Assembly (NCBI RefSeq): GCF_050268245.1
Contig: NZ_JBNNGK010000020.1
Location: forward strand, 1 to 64,000
Direction: 5' to 3'
From: JBNNGK01 sp050268245
Lineage (GTDB): Bacteria; Pseudomonadota; Gammaproteobacteria; Enterobacterales; Enterobacteriaceae
Length of the DNA stretch: 64,000 bases
The notes under the pieces were generated by a model that did not search any database, was not told the DNA's origin, and worked only from the letters and a program-made list of their open reading frames with translations. Both the position numbers and the translations under genes were made by a program. This document shows, piece after piece, positions 8,241-18,400 of the stretch. The first letter of the stretch is position 1. Every line of letters starts with the position of its first letter.

Positions 8241-9467
8241 ATGGCAATACCTGAAATCTCCCTCGCCGCTGCCCGTGCGCTGCATCTTGCCGCTCAGGGA
8301 CTTCTCACCCCCGTAAAACGTAAAGCCACACCTGAAGATGTCATTGCGATGATTCAACGAATGGGGCTACTACAAATAGATACTATTAGCGTGGTTGCCC
8401 GTAGCCCTTATCTGGTGTTGTTCAGTCGATTGGGTGATTACGTCCCCGCCTGGCTGGATCAGGCTTTGGCCGCTCGTCAATTATTTGAGTATTGGGCGCA
8501 CGAAGCCTGTTTTTTGCCCATTGACGATTTTGCGTTGATGCGGCATAGGATGTTGAATCCACAGGGAATGGGCTGGAAATACTCGCAAGAATGGGTTGAT
8601 AAGCATCGCACGGCCATCGATGACGTGCTTAGACACATTGCTAAACACGGATCGGTTCGCTCGACCGATTTCAATGCCGAAAAAAAGGGGGGCAATGGTT
8701 GGTGGGATTGGAAACCTGAAAAGCGCCATCTTGAAAGTTTATTCACCGCCGGGAAATTAATGGTGGCCGAGCGTCGCAATTTCCAGCGCGTTTATGATCT
8801 AACCGAACGCCTGTTACCTGAATGGGACGATAACAAACACGCGTTATCGGCGGCTGCCGCACATCAGCAAATGTTGAGGCGGACCTGCGGTTATCTGGGG
8901 ATCTTTAAACCCGAATGGTTGGCTGATTATTACCGTTTGAAGCGCGTTTCGCCGCAGAAACTCGTTGAGTCGCTCCAGCACGAGGGGGAAATACAACCGG
9001 TACACGTTTCCGGGCTGTCAGGTATTTTTTATGTACATCACGCCTTGGCGAATGAGCTGGTGATGGCGCAGCAGGGTAAATTAAACGCTACCGTTACCGC
9101 ATTATTATCACCTTTCGATCCCGTCGTCTGGGATAGGCGCCGTGCACTAGAATTGTTCAATTTTGACTATCGGCTGGAGTGTTATACGCCGAAGGAAAAG
9201 CGACAATATGGCTATTTCACCTTGCCAGTGTTGCATCGTGGCGAACTGATAGGGCGGATTGATGCCAAAATGCACCGTCGCCAATCGGAGTTTGAAGTCA
9301 TCAGTTTTCATCTGGAATCGCGGGTGCGAATGGGTAAGCAACGTTGCCAGGATATCTATCTGGCGATTTGCCGCACTGCCAAATGGCATGGCGCAACGCA
9401 GGTTAAAATAGGTAAGGTGCCCGCTTCGATAAAGGACGCGTGGGGTGAGCGTTGGCAAGTAGGATAA
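8241..9467 (+). CDS. ycaQ: Interstrand-crosslink DNA glycosylase YcaQ (AlkX family)
   Basis: 408 residues versus 410 in E. coli. The HTH_42 family protein unhooks DNA interstrand crosslinks and removes bulky N7-alkyl purines by base excision. The catalytic QxD motif is present in LLQIDTI (Q45 and D47), followed by the conserved ARSPYLVLFSRLG and YWAHEACF segments, and the late YGYFTLPVLHRGELIGRIDAK block. In E. coli it directly follows lpxK; here ydcJ and two csp genes have been inserted between them. The gene stands alone, with 297 bases before ycaR. Only a weak GGAT Shine-Dalgarno precedes the ATG. Confidence 0.95.
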   Translation: MAIPEISLAAARALHLAAQGLLTPVKRKATPEDVIAMIQRMGLLQIDTISVVARSPYLVLFSRLGDYVPAWLDQALAARQLFEYWAHEACFLPIDDFALMRHRMLNPQGMGWKYSQEWVDKHRTAIDDVLRHIAKHGSVRSTDFNAEKKGGNGWWDWKPEKRHLESLFTAGKLMVAERRNFQRVYDLTERLLPEWDDNKHALSAAAAHQQMLRRTCGYLGIFKPEWLADYYRLKRVSPQKLVESLQHEGEIQPVHVSGLSGIFYVHHALANELVMAQQGKLNATVTALLSPFDPVVWDRRRALELFNFDYRLECYTPKEKRQYGYFTLPVLHRGELIGRIDAKMHRRQSEFEVISFHLESRVRMGKQRCQDIYLAICRTAKWHGATQVKIGKVPASIKDAWGERWQVG

Positions 9468-9764
9468 CGAACGACGCTGGTCGCATGGGTAAAACGGGGG
9501 CTTCGCCGTTCGTTACGCGCGGAGCCTCAGTTGCTAAAATTAGCGAACAGGGCAATGATTCGGTTTATGCGTTTCATCATTTGCAAAGCTTTCATTATTT
9601 CGTGACATTGATCGCAAATTTTACGCCTGTGCGCCAGCGTAAACAACCCCAAACCGAGGCCGATCGTACCAGGCAGTAAAACAAGCCGATGGTTAACCCA
9701 TTGCATAGCATTATGCTATCCTCATGCACTTTCCTGATGTCACATTCCCCCGCTTGGAGAAAAC
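9468..9764. promoter_or_regulatory. ycaR-kdsB upstream region with a 15-bp palindrome
   Basis: No coding region. Near its right end is a perfect palindrome ATAGCAT-T-ATGCTAT (9705-9719), 45 bases before the ycaR ATG. It could be an operator or part of the promoter; no regulator is identifiable. A good GGAGAAA Shine-Dalgarno precedes ycaR. Confidence 0.4.
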
Positions 9765-9947
9765 ATGGATCACCGTTTACTTGAAATCGTTGCCTGTCCA
9801 GTTTGCAACGGTAAGTTGTACTTCAATAAAGAAAACCAAGAGTTGGTCTGCAAACTGGATGGATTGGCTTATCCGCTGCGCGATGGTATTCCTGTGTTGT
9901 TGGAAAACGAGGCGCGTACGCTGCCGCTGGACGAGAAGCAAGTATGA
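9765..9947 (+). CDS. ycaR: Trm112-like small zinc-ribbon protein YcaR
   Basis: 60 residues, the same length as E. coli YcaR and nearly identical (MDHRLLEI, then ACPVCNGKL). The Cys pair C11/C14 and a later Cys (LVCKLDG) suggest a partial zinc-ribbon of the Trm112/UPF0434 type, related to activators of methyltransferases. No biochemical role is established to my knowledge. Its stop overlaps the kdsB start (ATGA), so the two are translationally coupled, and this pairing is conserved in enterobacteria. Confidence 0.95.
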   Translation: MDHRLLEIVACPVCNGKLYFNKENQELVCKLDGLAYPLRDGIPVLLENEARTLPLDEKQV

Positions 9948-10693
9948 GTTTTATCGCTATTATTCCAGCGCGTTATGCATCTAGCCGTTTACCGGGGAAA
10001 CCGTTAGCGGATATTCACGGTAAACCAATGGTGGTTCATGTGATGGAACGCGCCCGTGAATCAGGTGCGTCACGAGTGATTGTCGCGACCGATCATCCAG
10101 ATGTTGCGCGTGCTGTCGAAGCCGCTGGCGGCGAAGTGTGCATGACGAGCCCAGATCACCATTCTGGTACAGAACGCTTGGCGGAAGTGATCGAGCATTA
10201 CGGCTTCGCTGACGATCAAATTATTGTGAATGTTCAGGGCGATGAGCCGCTGATCCCGCCGGTAATTGTGCGGCAAGTCGCAGAAAACTTGGCGGGCAGC
10301 AGTGCCGGGATGGCAACGCTGGCGGTACCGATTGACAGTGCCGAAGAGGCTTTTAATCCAAATGCGGTGAAAGTGGTGATGGATGAGCAGGGTTACGCGC
10401 TGTACTTCTCGCGAGCCACTATCCCATGGGATCGTGAGCGCTTTGCCCAATCAAAAGAAGCGATCGGTGATAGCCTGCTGCGCCATATTGGCATCTACGC
10501 CTACCGTGCTGGGTTTGTGCGTCGTTATGTCAGTTGGACGCCGAGCCCGTTAGAACAGATTGAACTGTTAGAGCAGCTACGCGTGCTGTGGTATGGCGAA
10601 AAAATACATGTTGCGGTGGCGAAGGCCATCCCCAGCGTAGGCGTCGATACATCGGAAGATTTACAGCGCGTGCGCGACTGTATCAAAAACTGA
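9944..10693 (+). CDS. kdsB: 3-deoxy-manno-octulosonate cytidylyltransferase (CMP-Kdo synthetase)
   Basis: 249 residues (248 in E. coli). It activates Kdo with CTP to give CMP-Kdo, the donor for the inner core of LPS, in the cytoplasm. The N-terminal nucleotide-binding motif IPARYASSRLPGKPL is intact, as are NVQGDEPLIPP and the SRATIPWDR segment. It overlaps ycaR by four bases. About 150 bases without a clear terminator separate it from ycbJ. Confidence 0.98.
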   Translation: MSFIAIIPARYASSRLPGKPLADIHGKPMVVHVMERARESGASRVIVATDHPDVARAVEAAGGEVCMTSPDHHSGTERLAEVIEHYGFADDQIIVNVQGDEPLIPPVIVRQVAENLAGSSAGMATLAVPIDSAEEAFNPNAVKVVMDEQGYALYFSRATIPWDRERFAQSKEAIGDSLLRHIGIYAYRAGFVRRYVSWTPSPLEQIELLEQLRVLWYGEKIHVAVAKAIPSVGVDTSEDLQRVRDCIKN

Positions 10694-10847
10694 GCATTGT
10701 GCTGTTTGCCATCGGCGCGCTCCCGTGTGTCGATGGTTGATTTTTCTCCGCGTTTCTTCTCATTTTATTGATCTGTATTTAAGCACTTCCCCGTCCACCC
10801 GTTGATGATGTCAGCCTCTCCCTTAATTCCCATGAGGTTTTGCCTGA

Positions 10848-11744
10848 ATGGAACAGCTACGCGCCGAACTGAGTCTTGTACTGGGTGAGTCAATCAGCCG
10901 GGTAGAATGCGTGAGTGAGCAACCCTACGCGCATCTGTATTCACTGTACGATCGGCAAGGCAGCGCCATTCCATTAGTGGCAAAGAGTTTCGTCTGTGCC
11001 GGGATTGCCCAGCAGGAAGCCTATAAACTGTCGATGCTGGCGCGCGAAGGTGATATGCGTATGCCAACGGTATTTGGCGTGGTGTACACCCAGCAATCAC
11101 CGTATCGTGAAATCTTGCTGATTGAGCGCCTACGCGGCGTGTCTGTCGAGGCGCCAACGCGTACGTCGGAGCGCTGGAATAGGCTGATGGAGCAAATTGT
11201 TGATAGCATGCTGGCTTGGCATCGCGTTGACAGCCACGGTTGCGTTGGCACCGTTGACAGTACCCAAGAAAATAGCTGGTTTAGTTGGTATCAACAACGT
11301 GTCGAAGTGTTGTGGTCTACGATCAATAATCAGCATTCGCCGTTGCTTACCATGGACGATCGCCGTTTGCTGTATCGTGCGCGTGAGGCATTAGCGCATT
11401 TTTTTGTTGGTTTTGACGACGCAAGCGTGTTGGTACACGGTAATTTAACGTTGCGTAGCATGCTAAAAGATGCAAAATCCGATCAACTGTTGGCGATGCT
11501 TAATCCCGGCATGGTGCTGTGGGCACCGCGTGAGTACGACCTGTTTCGGTTGTGCGAAGAGGGGATGCCCAGCCAACTGTTATTCCATTACCTGCGGCGC
11601 GCACCGGTTGCTGAATCTTTCATGGCTCGGCGCTGGCTGTATGTTATTTGGGAAGCGATCGGGCGTATGATACATACCGGAAAACTGGATCGGCAACAGT
11701 TTGACGCCGCATCCCGGCAACTGCTGCCGTGGCTGGCTGGTTAA
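10848..11744 (+). CDS. ycbJ: Aminoglycoside-phosphotransferase-like protein YcbJ, probable pseudokinase
   Basis: 298 residues, aligning throughout with E. coli YcbJ (297), which has no known function. The overall pattern is that of the APH/choline-kinase fold, but the catalytic loop reads HGNLTLRS (H197 to S204) where active members have HGDxxxxN. The segment where the metal-binding Asp is expected reads LNPGMVLW with no Asp. E. coli YcbJ has the same replacements (HGNFCLRS), so this is not a local defect. I therefore infer a fold retained for binding rather than phosphotransfer. A GAGG Shine-Dalgarno precedes the ATG. Its last four bases are shared with the end of elyC on the opposite strand. 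Confidence 0.9.
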   Translation: MEQLRAELSLVLGESISRVECVSEQPYAHLYSLYDRQGSAIPLVAKSFVCAGIAQQEAYKLSMLAREGDMRMPTVFGVVYTQQSPYREILLIERLRGVSVEAPTRTSERWNRLMEQIVDSMLAWHRVDSHGCVGTVDSTQENSWFSWYQQRVEVLWSTINNQHSPLLTMDDRRLLYRAREALAHFFVGFDDASVLVHGNLTLRSMLKDAKSDQLLAMLNPGMVLWAPREYDLFRLCEEGMPSQLLFHYLRRAPVAESFMARRWLYVIWEAIGRMIHTGKLDRQQFDAASRQLLPWLAG

Positions 11745-12526
11745 TGATGTTCACCCGCGCCGGTTGCCGTATCGCTTCCTTTCAACCATTGCCATAGGCT
11801 GCCGAGAGTTTCATACCAGACACGTTCGCTGTGGCTGAGGTACAAGGCGGAAGGCATCATTCGTTCCCAAAAATTCAGTGGCGAGGTAATCGCCAGTTGA
11901 TTAGCCGGTGCAGGGATAGGATTTAACCCTTCCTTTTCAAAGAAGCGCATCGCGCGCGGCAAGTGATTGGCGGAGGTCACCAAAATAAATCGCTGCTCCC
12001 CCACCAGCGTAGCGACCTGCGCGGCTTCTTGTTCGGTATCTCGCGGGCGATCCAGTATGATGATGTCATTACGCGGCACCCCCAGACTTTCGGCAACCCT
12101 GGCGGCGGTCTCCGCATTGCTGATTGCCGTGGCGCCACGTGCGCCGGTGAATACCAATTTTGCGCCTGGTTGCCTGAGATAGAGTCGTATGCCCTCAGTG
12201 ACTCGCGGTAAACTGTTGCCGATGAGGTTGGAACTGGGCGCCCATTGCGGATTAAACGTGTAACCCCCGCCCAAAACCACGATATAATTGACCTGCTCGG
12301 TGCCGTGATAGGTTGGGTATTTTGATTCTATGGGCAGCAACAGCCGATCGGCGACCGGTTGCAGGCTAAAGAGCAGTAAACATAACCAACTCAGGCTGAG
12401 GATCGCTTTTGCGCTTTTTTGCCAGCGGGTAAACCAGAGCAGTAATAAGGCCAATGCCATCAGTAGCAGCAGCGCAGGTAATGGCATCAACATGCCGCCA
12501 ATGAACTTTTTTAGGTTAAACAGCAT
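11741..12526 (-). CDS. elyC: Envelope biogenesis factor ElyC (DUF218)
   Basis: 261 residues from the chosen start versus 259 in E. coli. ElyC supports peptidoglycan assembly and undecaprenyl-phosphate lipid-carrier metabolism. Two N-terminal membrane helices (about 10-30 and 36-55) precede a DUF218 domain with IVVLGGGY, NSLPRVTEGIRLY, FTGARG and VTSANHLPRAMRFF. An upstream in-frame ATG exists at 12571, but family members begin at MLFxLKK, so 12526 is chosen. Convergent with ycbJ, with the two stop codons overlapping (shared TTAA). Confidence 0.95.
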   Translation of the reverse strand: MLFNLKKFIGGMLMPLPALLLLMALALLLLWFTRWQKSAKAILSLSWLCLLLFSLQPVADRLLLPIESKYPTYHGTEQVNYIVVLGGGYTFNPQWAPSSNLIGNSLPRVTEGIRLYLRQPGAKLVFTGARGATAISNAETAARVAESLGVPRNDIIILDRPRDTEQEAAQVATLVGEQRFILVTSANHLPRAMRFFEKEGLNPIPAPANQLAITSPLNFWERMMPSALYLSHSERVWYETLGSLWQWLKGSDTATGAGEHH

Positions 12527-12679
12527 CAAAAAGCGGGTCCTTTTGGGCGAAAAAACGACATCTGGGCACAATCATACCGCAAGAAGATTTATTCTAAGCC
12601 AGTCTGTGCCAAAATAGCAGGTTTGAATGGGCAAGAGCGTTGCCCTAAGCCCAAAGAAAACCAGCGGAGCCGTTGTTTA

Positions 12680-13465
12680 ATGCAGGATCGCAATTTTGAC
12701 GATATTGCTGAAAAGTTTGCACGTAATATTTACGGCACCACCAAAGGGAAGATTCGCCAGGCCGTGGTGTGGCAGGATCTGACGCTGCTGCTGGCAAGCT
12801 TGCCGCAGCGGCCGCTGCGTATACTGGATGCAGGCGGTGGTGAAGGGCATATGGCCTGCCAACTGGCAGAGTTAGGGCATCAGGTGTTGTTGTGCGATCT
12901 TTCTGGTGAGATGATTCAGCGTGCTGCGCAATTGGCCGAACAGAAAGGTGTGAGCCAGAACATGCAATTCATACAAAGTTCGGCTCAGGAGATCGGTCAA
13001 CATTTGGAACAGCCGGTTGATCTGATATTGTTCCATGCAGTGCTTGAATGGATTGCCGAGCCTCAGGTCGCGTTAGCGGCGTTATATGACTGTCTGTTAC
13101 CCGGAGGCGCACTGTCGCTGATGTTTTTCAACGCGAACGGCTTATTAATGCGCAATGTGGTTTTGGGTAATTTTCAATTGGTCGACCCGCAGGTCAGACG
13201 GCGACGTAAGCGCTCGCTGTCGCCACAGTACCCGCATAATCCACAGCAGGTATACGGTTGGTTGGCAGCGCTTGGCATGCACATCAGTGGTAAAACCGGC
13301 GTGCGCGTATTCCATGATTATCTGCAAAGCAGACAGCTGCAAACACAAAAATTTGAAGAGCTACTGGCGCTTGAACAGCACTATTGCCGGCAGGAGCCGT
13401 ACGTGAGTTTGGGGCGCTACATTCACGTCATGGCACATAAACCAAACCTGAAGGACGAACTATGA
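12680..13465 (+). CDS. cmoM: tRNA 5-carboxymethoxyuridine methyltransferase CmoM
   Basis: 261 residues, the same length as E. coli CmoM (formerly SmtA). It methylates cmo5U34 of certain tRNAs to mcmo5U using S-adenosylmethionine. The SAM-binding motif LDAGGGEGHMA is in the first third, followed by CDLSGEMI and DLILFHAVLEW. The start at MQDRNFDD matches the family and has a GGAG about 11 bases upstream; a longer frame reaches 12623 but the extra residues are not family-like. Its stop overlaps the mukF start (ATGA), so it is the first gene of the cmoM-mukF-mukE-mukB operon. Confidence 0.97.
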   Translation: MQDRNFDDIAEKFARNIYGTTKGKIRQAVVWQDLTLLLASLPQRPLRILDAGGGEGHMACQLAELGHQVLLCDLSGEMIQRAAQLAEQKGVSQNMQFIQSSAQEIGQHLEQPVDLILFHAVLEWIAEPQVALAALYDCLLPGGALSLMFFNANGLLMRNVVLGNFQLVDPQVRRRRKRSLSPQYPHNPQQVYGWLAALGMHISGKTGVRVFHDYLQSRQLQTQKFEELLALEQHYCRQEPYVSLGRYIHVMAHKPNLKDEL

Positions 13466-14784
13466 GTGAATTTTCCCAGACTGTACCCGAACTGGTCGCC
13501 TGGGCCCGGAAAAATGATTTCTCTATTTCGCTCCCTACGGAGCGTCTTGCGTTTTTGCTTGCTATTGCCACGTTAAATGGTGAACGCTTGGATGGCGAGA
13601 TGAGCGAAGGCGAGCTGGTTGATGCATTTCGCCATGTCAGTAAAGGATTTGAACAAACGCATGAAACGGTGGCGATCCGAGCCAACAATGCCATTAACGA
13701 CATGGTGCGCCAGCGCCTGTTGAACCGCTTTACCAGCGAACTGGCGGATGGCAATGCCATCTATCGTTTGACGCCGCTGGGCATCGGCATTACCGATTAT
13801 TATATCCGTCAGCGTGAATTTTCTACGCTGCGCCTGTCAATGCAGTTGTCGATCGTGGCGCAGGAACTGAAACGCGCAGCCGATGCGGCGGAAGAGGGCG
13901 GGGATGATTTCCATTGGCATCGCAACGTGTTCGCACCACTCAAATATTCAGTGGCGGAAATCTTCGACAGCATAGACATGACCCAGCGGGTAATGGATGA
14001 GCAGCAGCAGGGCGTAAAAGACGACATCGCGGCACTCTTGAACCAGGACTGGCGGGCGGCGATTTCCAGCTGTGAAATGTTGTTGTCGGAAACCTCCGGC
14101 ACGCTGCGCGAATTACAAGACACCTTGGAAGCGGCCGGCGACAAGCTACAGGCTAATCTGCTGCGTATTCAAGATGCTACGCTCGGTGAGATGGAACTCG
14201 GGTTCGTCGATAAACTGGTGTTTGATCTGCAAAGTAAACTGGATCGCATTATTAGTTGGGGTCAACAGGCGATTGACCTGTGGATTGGCTATGACCGCCA
14301 CGTACACAAGTTCATCCGCACCGCGATCGACATGGACAAAAACCGGGTATTCGCACAGCGATTGCGCCAATCGGTGCAAAACTACTTCGACCATCCGTGG
14401 ACGCTTACCCACGCCAATGCCGATCGCTTGCTGGATATGCGAGACGAAGAGCTGGCATTGCGCAGTGATGAAGTGACAGGGGAACTGCCGCCGGATCTAG
14501 AGTTTGAAGAGTTCAGCGAGATCCGAGAACAGTTGGCATTAATGATCGAACAGGCACTGAAAGTTTATCAGGAACAACAATTGCCGCTCAATCTCGGGGC
14601 GGTGATGCGCGATTATCTGGCGCAATATCCGCGTGCACGTCACTTTGACGTAGCACGTTTAGTGGTCGACCAGGCAGTGCGCCTTGGTGTGGCTGAAGCT
14701 GATTTTTCAGGGTTGCCAGCCGAATGGCAGGCAATCAATGATTACGGAGCCAAGGTACAGGCCCATGTCATCGACAAATATTGA
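13462..14784 (+). CDS. mukF: MukBEF condensin kleisin subunit MukF
   Basis: 440 residues, the E. coli length. MukF is the kleisin that joins the heads of the MukB dimer and recruits MukE in the condensin that organises and segregates the chromosome. The N-terminal winged-helix dimerisation domain (about 1-120), the four-helix middle and the C-terminal winged helix are recognisable by end-to-end similarity. Its ATG overlaps the cmoM stop, and its last 20 bases overlap mukE. Confidence 0.98.
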   Translation: MSEFSQTVPELVAWARKNDFSISLPTERLAFLLAIATLNGERLDGEMSEGELVDAFRHVSKGFEQTHETVAIRANNAINDMVRQRLLNRFTSELADGNAIYRLTPLGIGITDYYIRQREFSTLRLSMQLSIVAQELKRAADAAEEGGDDFHWHRNVFAPLKYSVAEIFDSIDMTQRVMDEQQQGVKDDIAALLNQDWRAAISSCEMLLSETSGTLRELQDTLEAAGDKLQANLLRIQDATLGEMELGFVDKLVFDLQSKLDRIISWGQQAIDLWIGYDRHVHKFIRTAIDMDKNRVFAQRLRQSVQNYFDHPWTLTHANADRLLDMRDEELALRSDEVTGELPPDLEFEEFSEIREQLALMIEQALKVYQEQQLPLNLGAVMRDYLAQYPRARHFDVARLVVDQAVRLGVAEADFSGLPAEWQAINDYGAKVQAHVIDKY

Positions 14785-15493
14785 ACAAATAATGCCAGTT
14801 AAGCTGGCCAAGGCATTGTCAAACGCGCTGTTTCCGGCGTTAGACAGCCAACTGCGTGCGGGTCGTCATATCGGTATCGATGAGCTGGACAACCACGCCT
14901 TCTTAATGGACTTTCAGGACGAACTGGAAGAGTTTTACACCCGTTATAACGTCGAGTTGATCCGTGCGCCGGAAGGGTTCTTCTATCTCCGTCCTCGCTC
15001 AACCACGTTAATTCCACGCTCGGTGCTTTCTGAGCTGGACATGATGGTGGGTAAAATTCTGTGTTACCTCTATCTGAGCCCAGAGCGGTTGGCACATGAG
15101 GGGATTTTCAGCCATCAAGAACTGTATGATGAGCTGTTGAGTCTGGCAGATGAAAATAAACTGTTGAAATTCGTCAACCAGCGCTCCACCGGATCTGACC
15201 TTGATCGACAGAAGCTGCACGAAAAGGTGCGGACCTCACTGAACCGTTTACGTCGCTTAGGCATGCTCTATTTCATGGGCAATGACAGCAGCAAATTCCG
15301 TATCACCGAAGCGGTGTTCCGCTTTGGCGCGGACGTGCGTAGCGGTGATGATCCTCGCGAAGCGCAATTGCGCATGATTCGTGACGGCGAAGCCATGCCG
15401 GTTGAAAATAGCCTGTTACTGAATGACGAGCAGGAAAGTGATGATCAACCGACAGACCACACCCCGGACAGCGCAGAGGATGAACAGGAATGA
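14765..15493 (+). CDS. mukE: MukBEF condensin subunit MukE
   Basis: 242 residues, highly conserved (MPVKLAKALSN, DNHAFLMDFQDELEEF, RPRSTTLIPRSVLSELDM). It binds MukF as a dimer and modulates MukB ATPase and DNA binding. Two starts are possible: MSSTNIEQ at 14765, which overlaps mukF by 20 bases and has AAGG about 11 bases upstream, or MPVKL at 14792 after the mukF stop. The first is chosen because of the upstream AAGG. The C-terminal tail is acidic (DEQESDDQP) and ends in an ATGA overlap with mukB. Confidence 0.97.
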   Translation: MSSTNIEQIMPVKLAKALSNALFPALDSQLRAGRHIGIDELDNHAFLMDFQDELEEFYTRYNVELIRAPEGFFYLRPRSTTLIPRSVLSELDMMVGKILCYLYLSPERLAHEGIFSHQELYDELLSLADENKLLKFVNQRSTGSDLDRQKLHEKVRTSLNRLRRLGMLYFMGNDSSKFRITEAVFRFGADVRSGDDPREAQLRMIRDGEAMPVENSLLLNDEQESDDQPTDHTPDSAEDEQE

Positions 15494-18400
15494 TTGAACG
15501 CGGTAAATTTCGCTCACTGACGTTGGTTAACTGGAACGGTTTCTTCGCCCGCACTTTTGATCTGGATGAATTGGTCACCACGCTGTCTGGCGGCAACGGA
15601 GCCGGTAAATCCACCACCATGGCGGCGTTTGTCACGGCGCTGATCCCCGATTTAACGCTGTTGCACTTTCGTAATACCACCGAAGCGGGCGCAACCAGCG
15701 GTTCGCGCGATAAAGGCTTACACGGCAAATTGCGCGCCGGGGTGTGTTATTCCACGCTTGACGTGGTCAACTCACGTCACCAGCGGGTGGTCGTTGGCGT
15801 ACGTTTGCAGCAGGTTGCTGGCCGTGACCGTAAAGTTGATATTAAGCCGTTTACCATTCAGGGATTGCCAACGGCAATTCAGCCGACCGAAATTCTGACC
15901 CAGTCGGTGGGTGAACGCCAGGCGCGCGTGCTTTCACTGCAAGAGTTGAAAGAACGTGTTGAAGAGATGGAGGGCGTACAGTTTAAGCAGTTCAACTCCA
16001 TCACGGATTATCACTCACTGATGTTTGATCTGGGCGTTATACCGAAACGCCTGCGTTCATCGGCCGATCGCAGTAAATTCTATCGTTTGATCGAAGCGTC
16101 ATTGTACGGTGGCATCTCCAGTGCCATCACTCGCTCGCTGCGTGATTACCTGCTACCGGAAAACAGCGGCGTGCGCAAAGCGTTTCAGGATATGGAAGCC
16201 GCGTTGCGTGAAAACCGCATGACGTTGGAAGCGATTCGTGTCACTCAGTCTGACCGTGACCTGTTCAAACATCTGATATCCGAAGCTACCTCTTATGTCG
16301 CTGCGGACTACATGCGTCATGCTAACGAGCGACGTATTCATTTGGATGGGGCGTTGGCGCTGCGTCATGATTTATTTGGCAGCCGTAAGCAGCTTGCCGC
16401 TGAACAGTATCGCCACGTCGAAATGGCACGCGAGCTGGGCGAGCAGAGCGGGGCGGAATCAGATCTGGAAACCGACTATCAAGCGGCCAGCGATCACCTG
16501 AATCTGGTACAGACGGCGATGCGCCAGCAGGAAAAGATCGAACGCTATGAGGCCGATCTGGAAGAGTTGACCTACCGCTTGGAAGAGCAGAACGAGGTGG
16601 TTGCGGAAGCCAGCGAACAGCAAGCAGAAAACGAAGCGCGTGCCGAAGCCGCAGAGTTGGAAGTGGATGAGCTGAAAAGCCAACTGGCTGACTATCAACA
16701 GGCACTGGACGTACAGCAAACCCGCGCTATTCAGTATCAGCAGGCATTACAAGCGTTAGAGCGCGCGCGTGCGTTGTGCCAGTTGCCTGAGCTGAATGCT
16801 GAAAATGCCGATGAGTGGTTGGAAACCTTCCAAGCGCGTGAGCAGGAAGCGACGGACGCCTTACTGCTGTTGGAGCAAAAACTGAGCGTGGCCGATGCCG
16901 CTCACAGCCAGTTCGAGCAGGCTTATCAATTAGTGTGCAACATCGCCGGTGAAGTGAGCCGCAGCGAAGCCTGGCAAACCGCGCGTGAGTTGCTGCGCGA
17001 CTGGCCTTCGCAGCAGCATCAGGCAGAGCGCGTGCAACCGTTACGTATGCGGTTAAGCGAATTAGAACAGCGTCTACGTTCGCAACAGGACGCTGAGCGC
17101 CTGTTGCAAGAGTTTTGTAAACGGCAGGGGCAGGCGTATCAGCCGGACGAGCTGGATGCGCTGCAACAAGAGCTGGAAGAACGCTTGGAGTCGCTGTCGC
17201 AGAGCGTCAGTGAAGCCGGTGAACGGCGGATGGCGATGCGCCAGGAGTTAGAGCAACTTCAGCAGCGTATTAAAGCGCTGACTGCGCGTGCGCCAGTGTG
17301 GCTGGCGGCGCAGGACGCGCTCAGTCAACTGAGCGAGCAAAGTGGTGAGCCGCTGGAGAGCAGCCAGCACGTCACGGAATATATGCAGCAGTTGCTCGAG
17401 CGTGAACGTGAAACCACGGTTGAACGTGACGAAGTTGCGGCGCGTAAGCGTGAGGTTGAAGCGCAAATCGAACGCCTCAGCCAGCCAAGCGGTGCGGAAG
17501 ATCAGCGGCTGGTCACATTGGCTGAACGCTTTGGCGGCGTATTACTGTCAGAGATCTATGATGATGTCACCATTGATGATGCGCCGTACTTCTCTGCGCT
17601 TTATGGCCCGTCTCGCCACGCCATTGTGGTGCCGGATCTGTCGCTGGTGCGTGACATGCTCGAAGGGCTGGAGGATTGCCCGGAAGATCTCTATCTGATC
17701 GAAGGCGATCCGCAGTCGTTTGATGACAGCGTATTCGCCGTTGAAGAGCAGGAGCGAGCGGTGTTGGTGAAAACCGCCGATCGCCAGTGGCGCTATTCAC
17801 GCTACCCGGCGGTGCCGTTGTTTGGCCGTGCCGCGCGCGAGCAGCGTTTGGATGTGCTGCATGGCGAGCGTGAATCACTGGCCGAACGTTACGCGACCTT
17901 GTCATTTGACGTTCAGAAAATCCAACGTTTGCATCAGGCGTTCAGTCGTTTCATCGGTTCGCATCTGGCAGTAGCATTTGATACCGATCCTGAAGCGGAA
18001 ATTCGTACGCTGAATGGCCGTCGTGGCGAAGTTGAACGGGCGCTGAATAATCACGAAGCCCAGAACCAACAACAGCGTCAGCAATACGATCAGGCGAAAG
18101 AAGGCATCTCGGCGTTGAATCGTCTGACACCGCTGGTTTCATTATTGAATGACGAAACCTTGCCGGATCGTGTTGAGGAGCTTCATGAAGAGTTGGACGA
18201 AGCGCAAGATGCTGCGCGTTATCTCCAACAGCACGGCGTTGCCTTAGCTAAATTGGAGCCGCTGGTTGCGGTATTGCAAAGCGACCCGGAACAACACGAA
18301 CAACTGCAACAAGATTATCAGCAAGCGCAAAGCGTACAGCGTCAGGCTAAACAGCAGGCGTTTGCATTGGTTGAAGTGGTTCAGCGTCGGGCGCATTTCA

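Noticed and set aside
9452..9679. 75-codon plus-strand frame at the end of ycaQ
   Set aside because: Overlaps the ycaQ end in another frame, low-complexity composition and no recognisable family.
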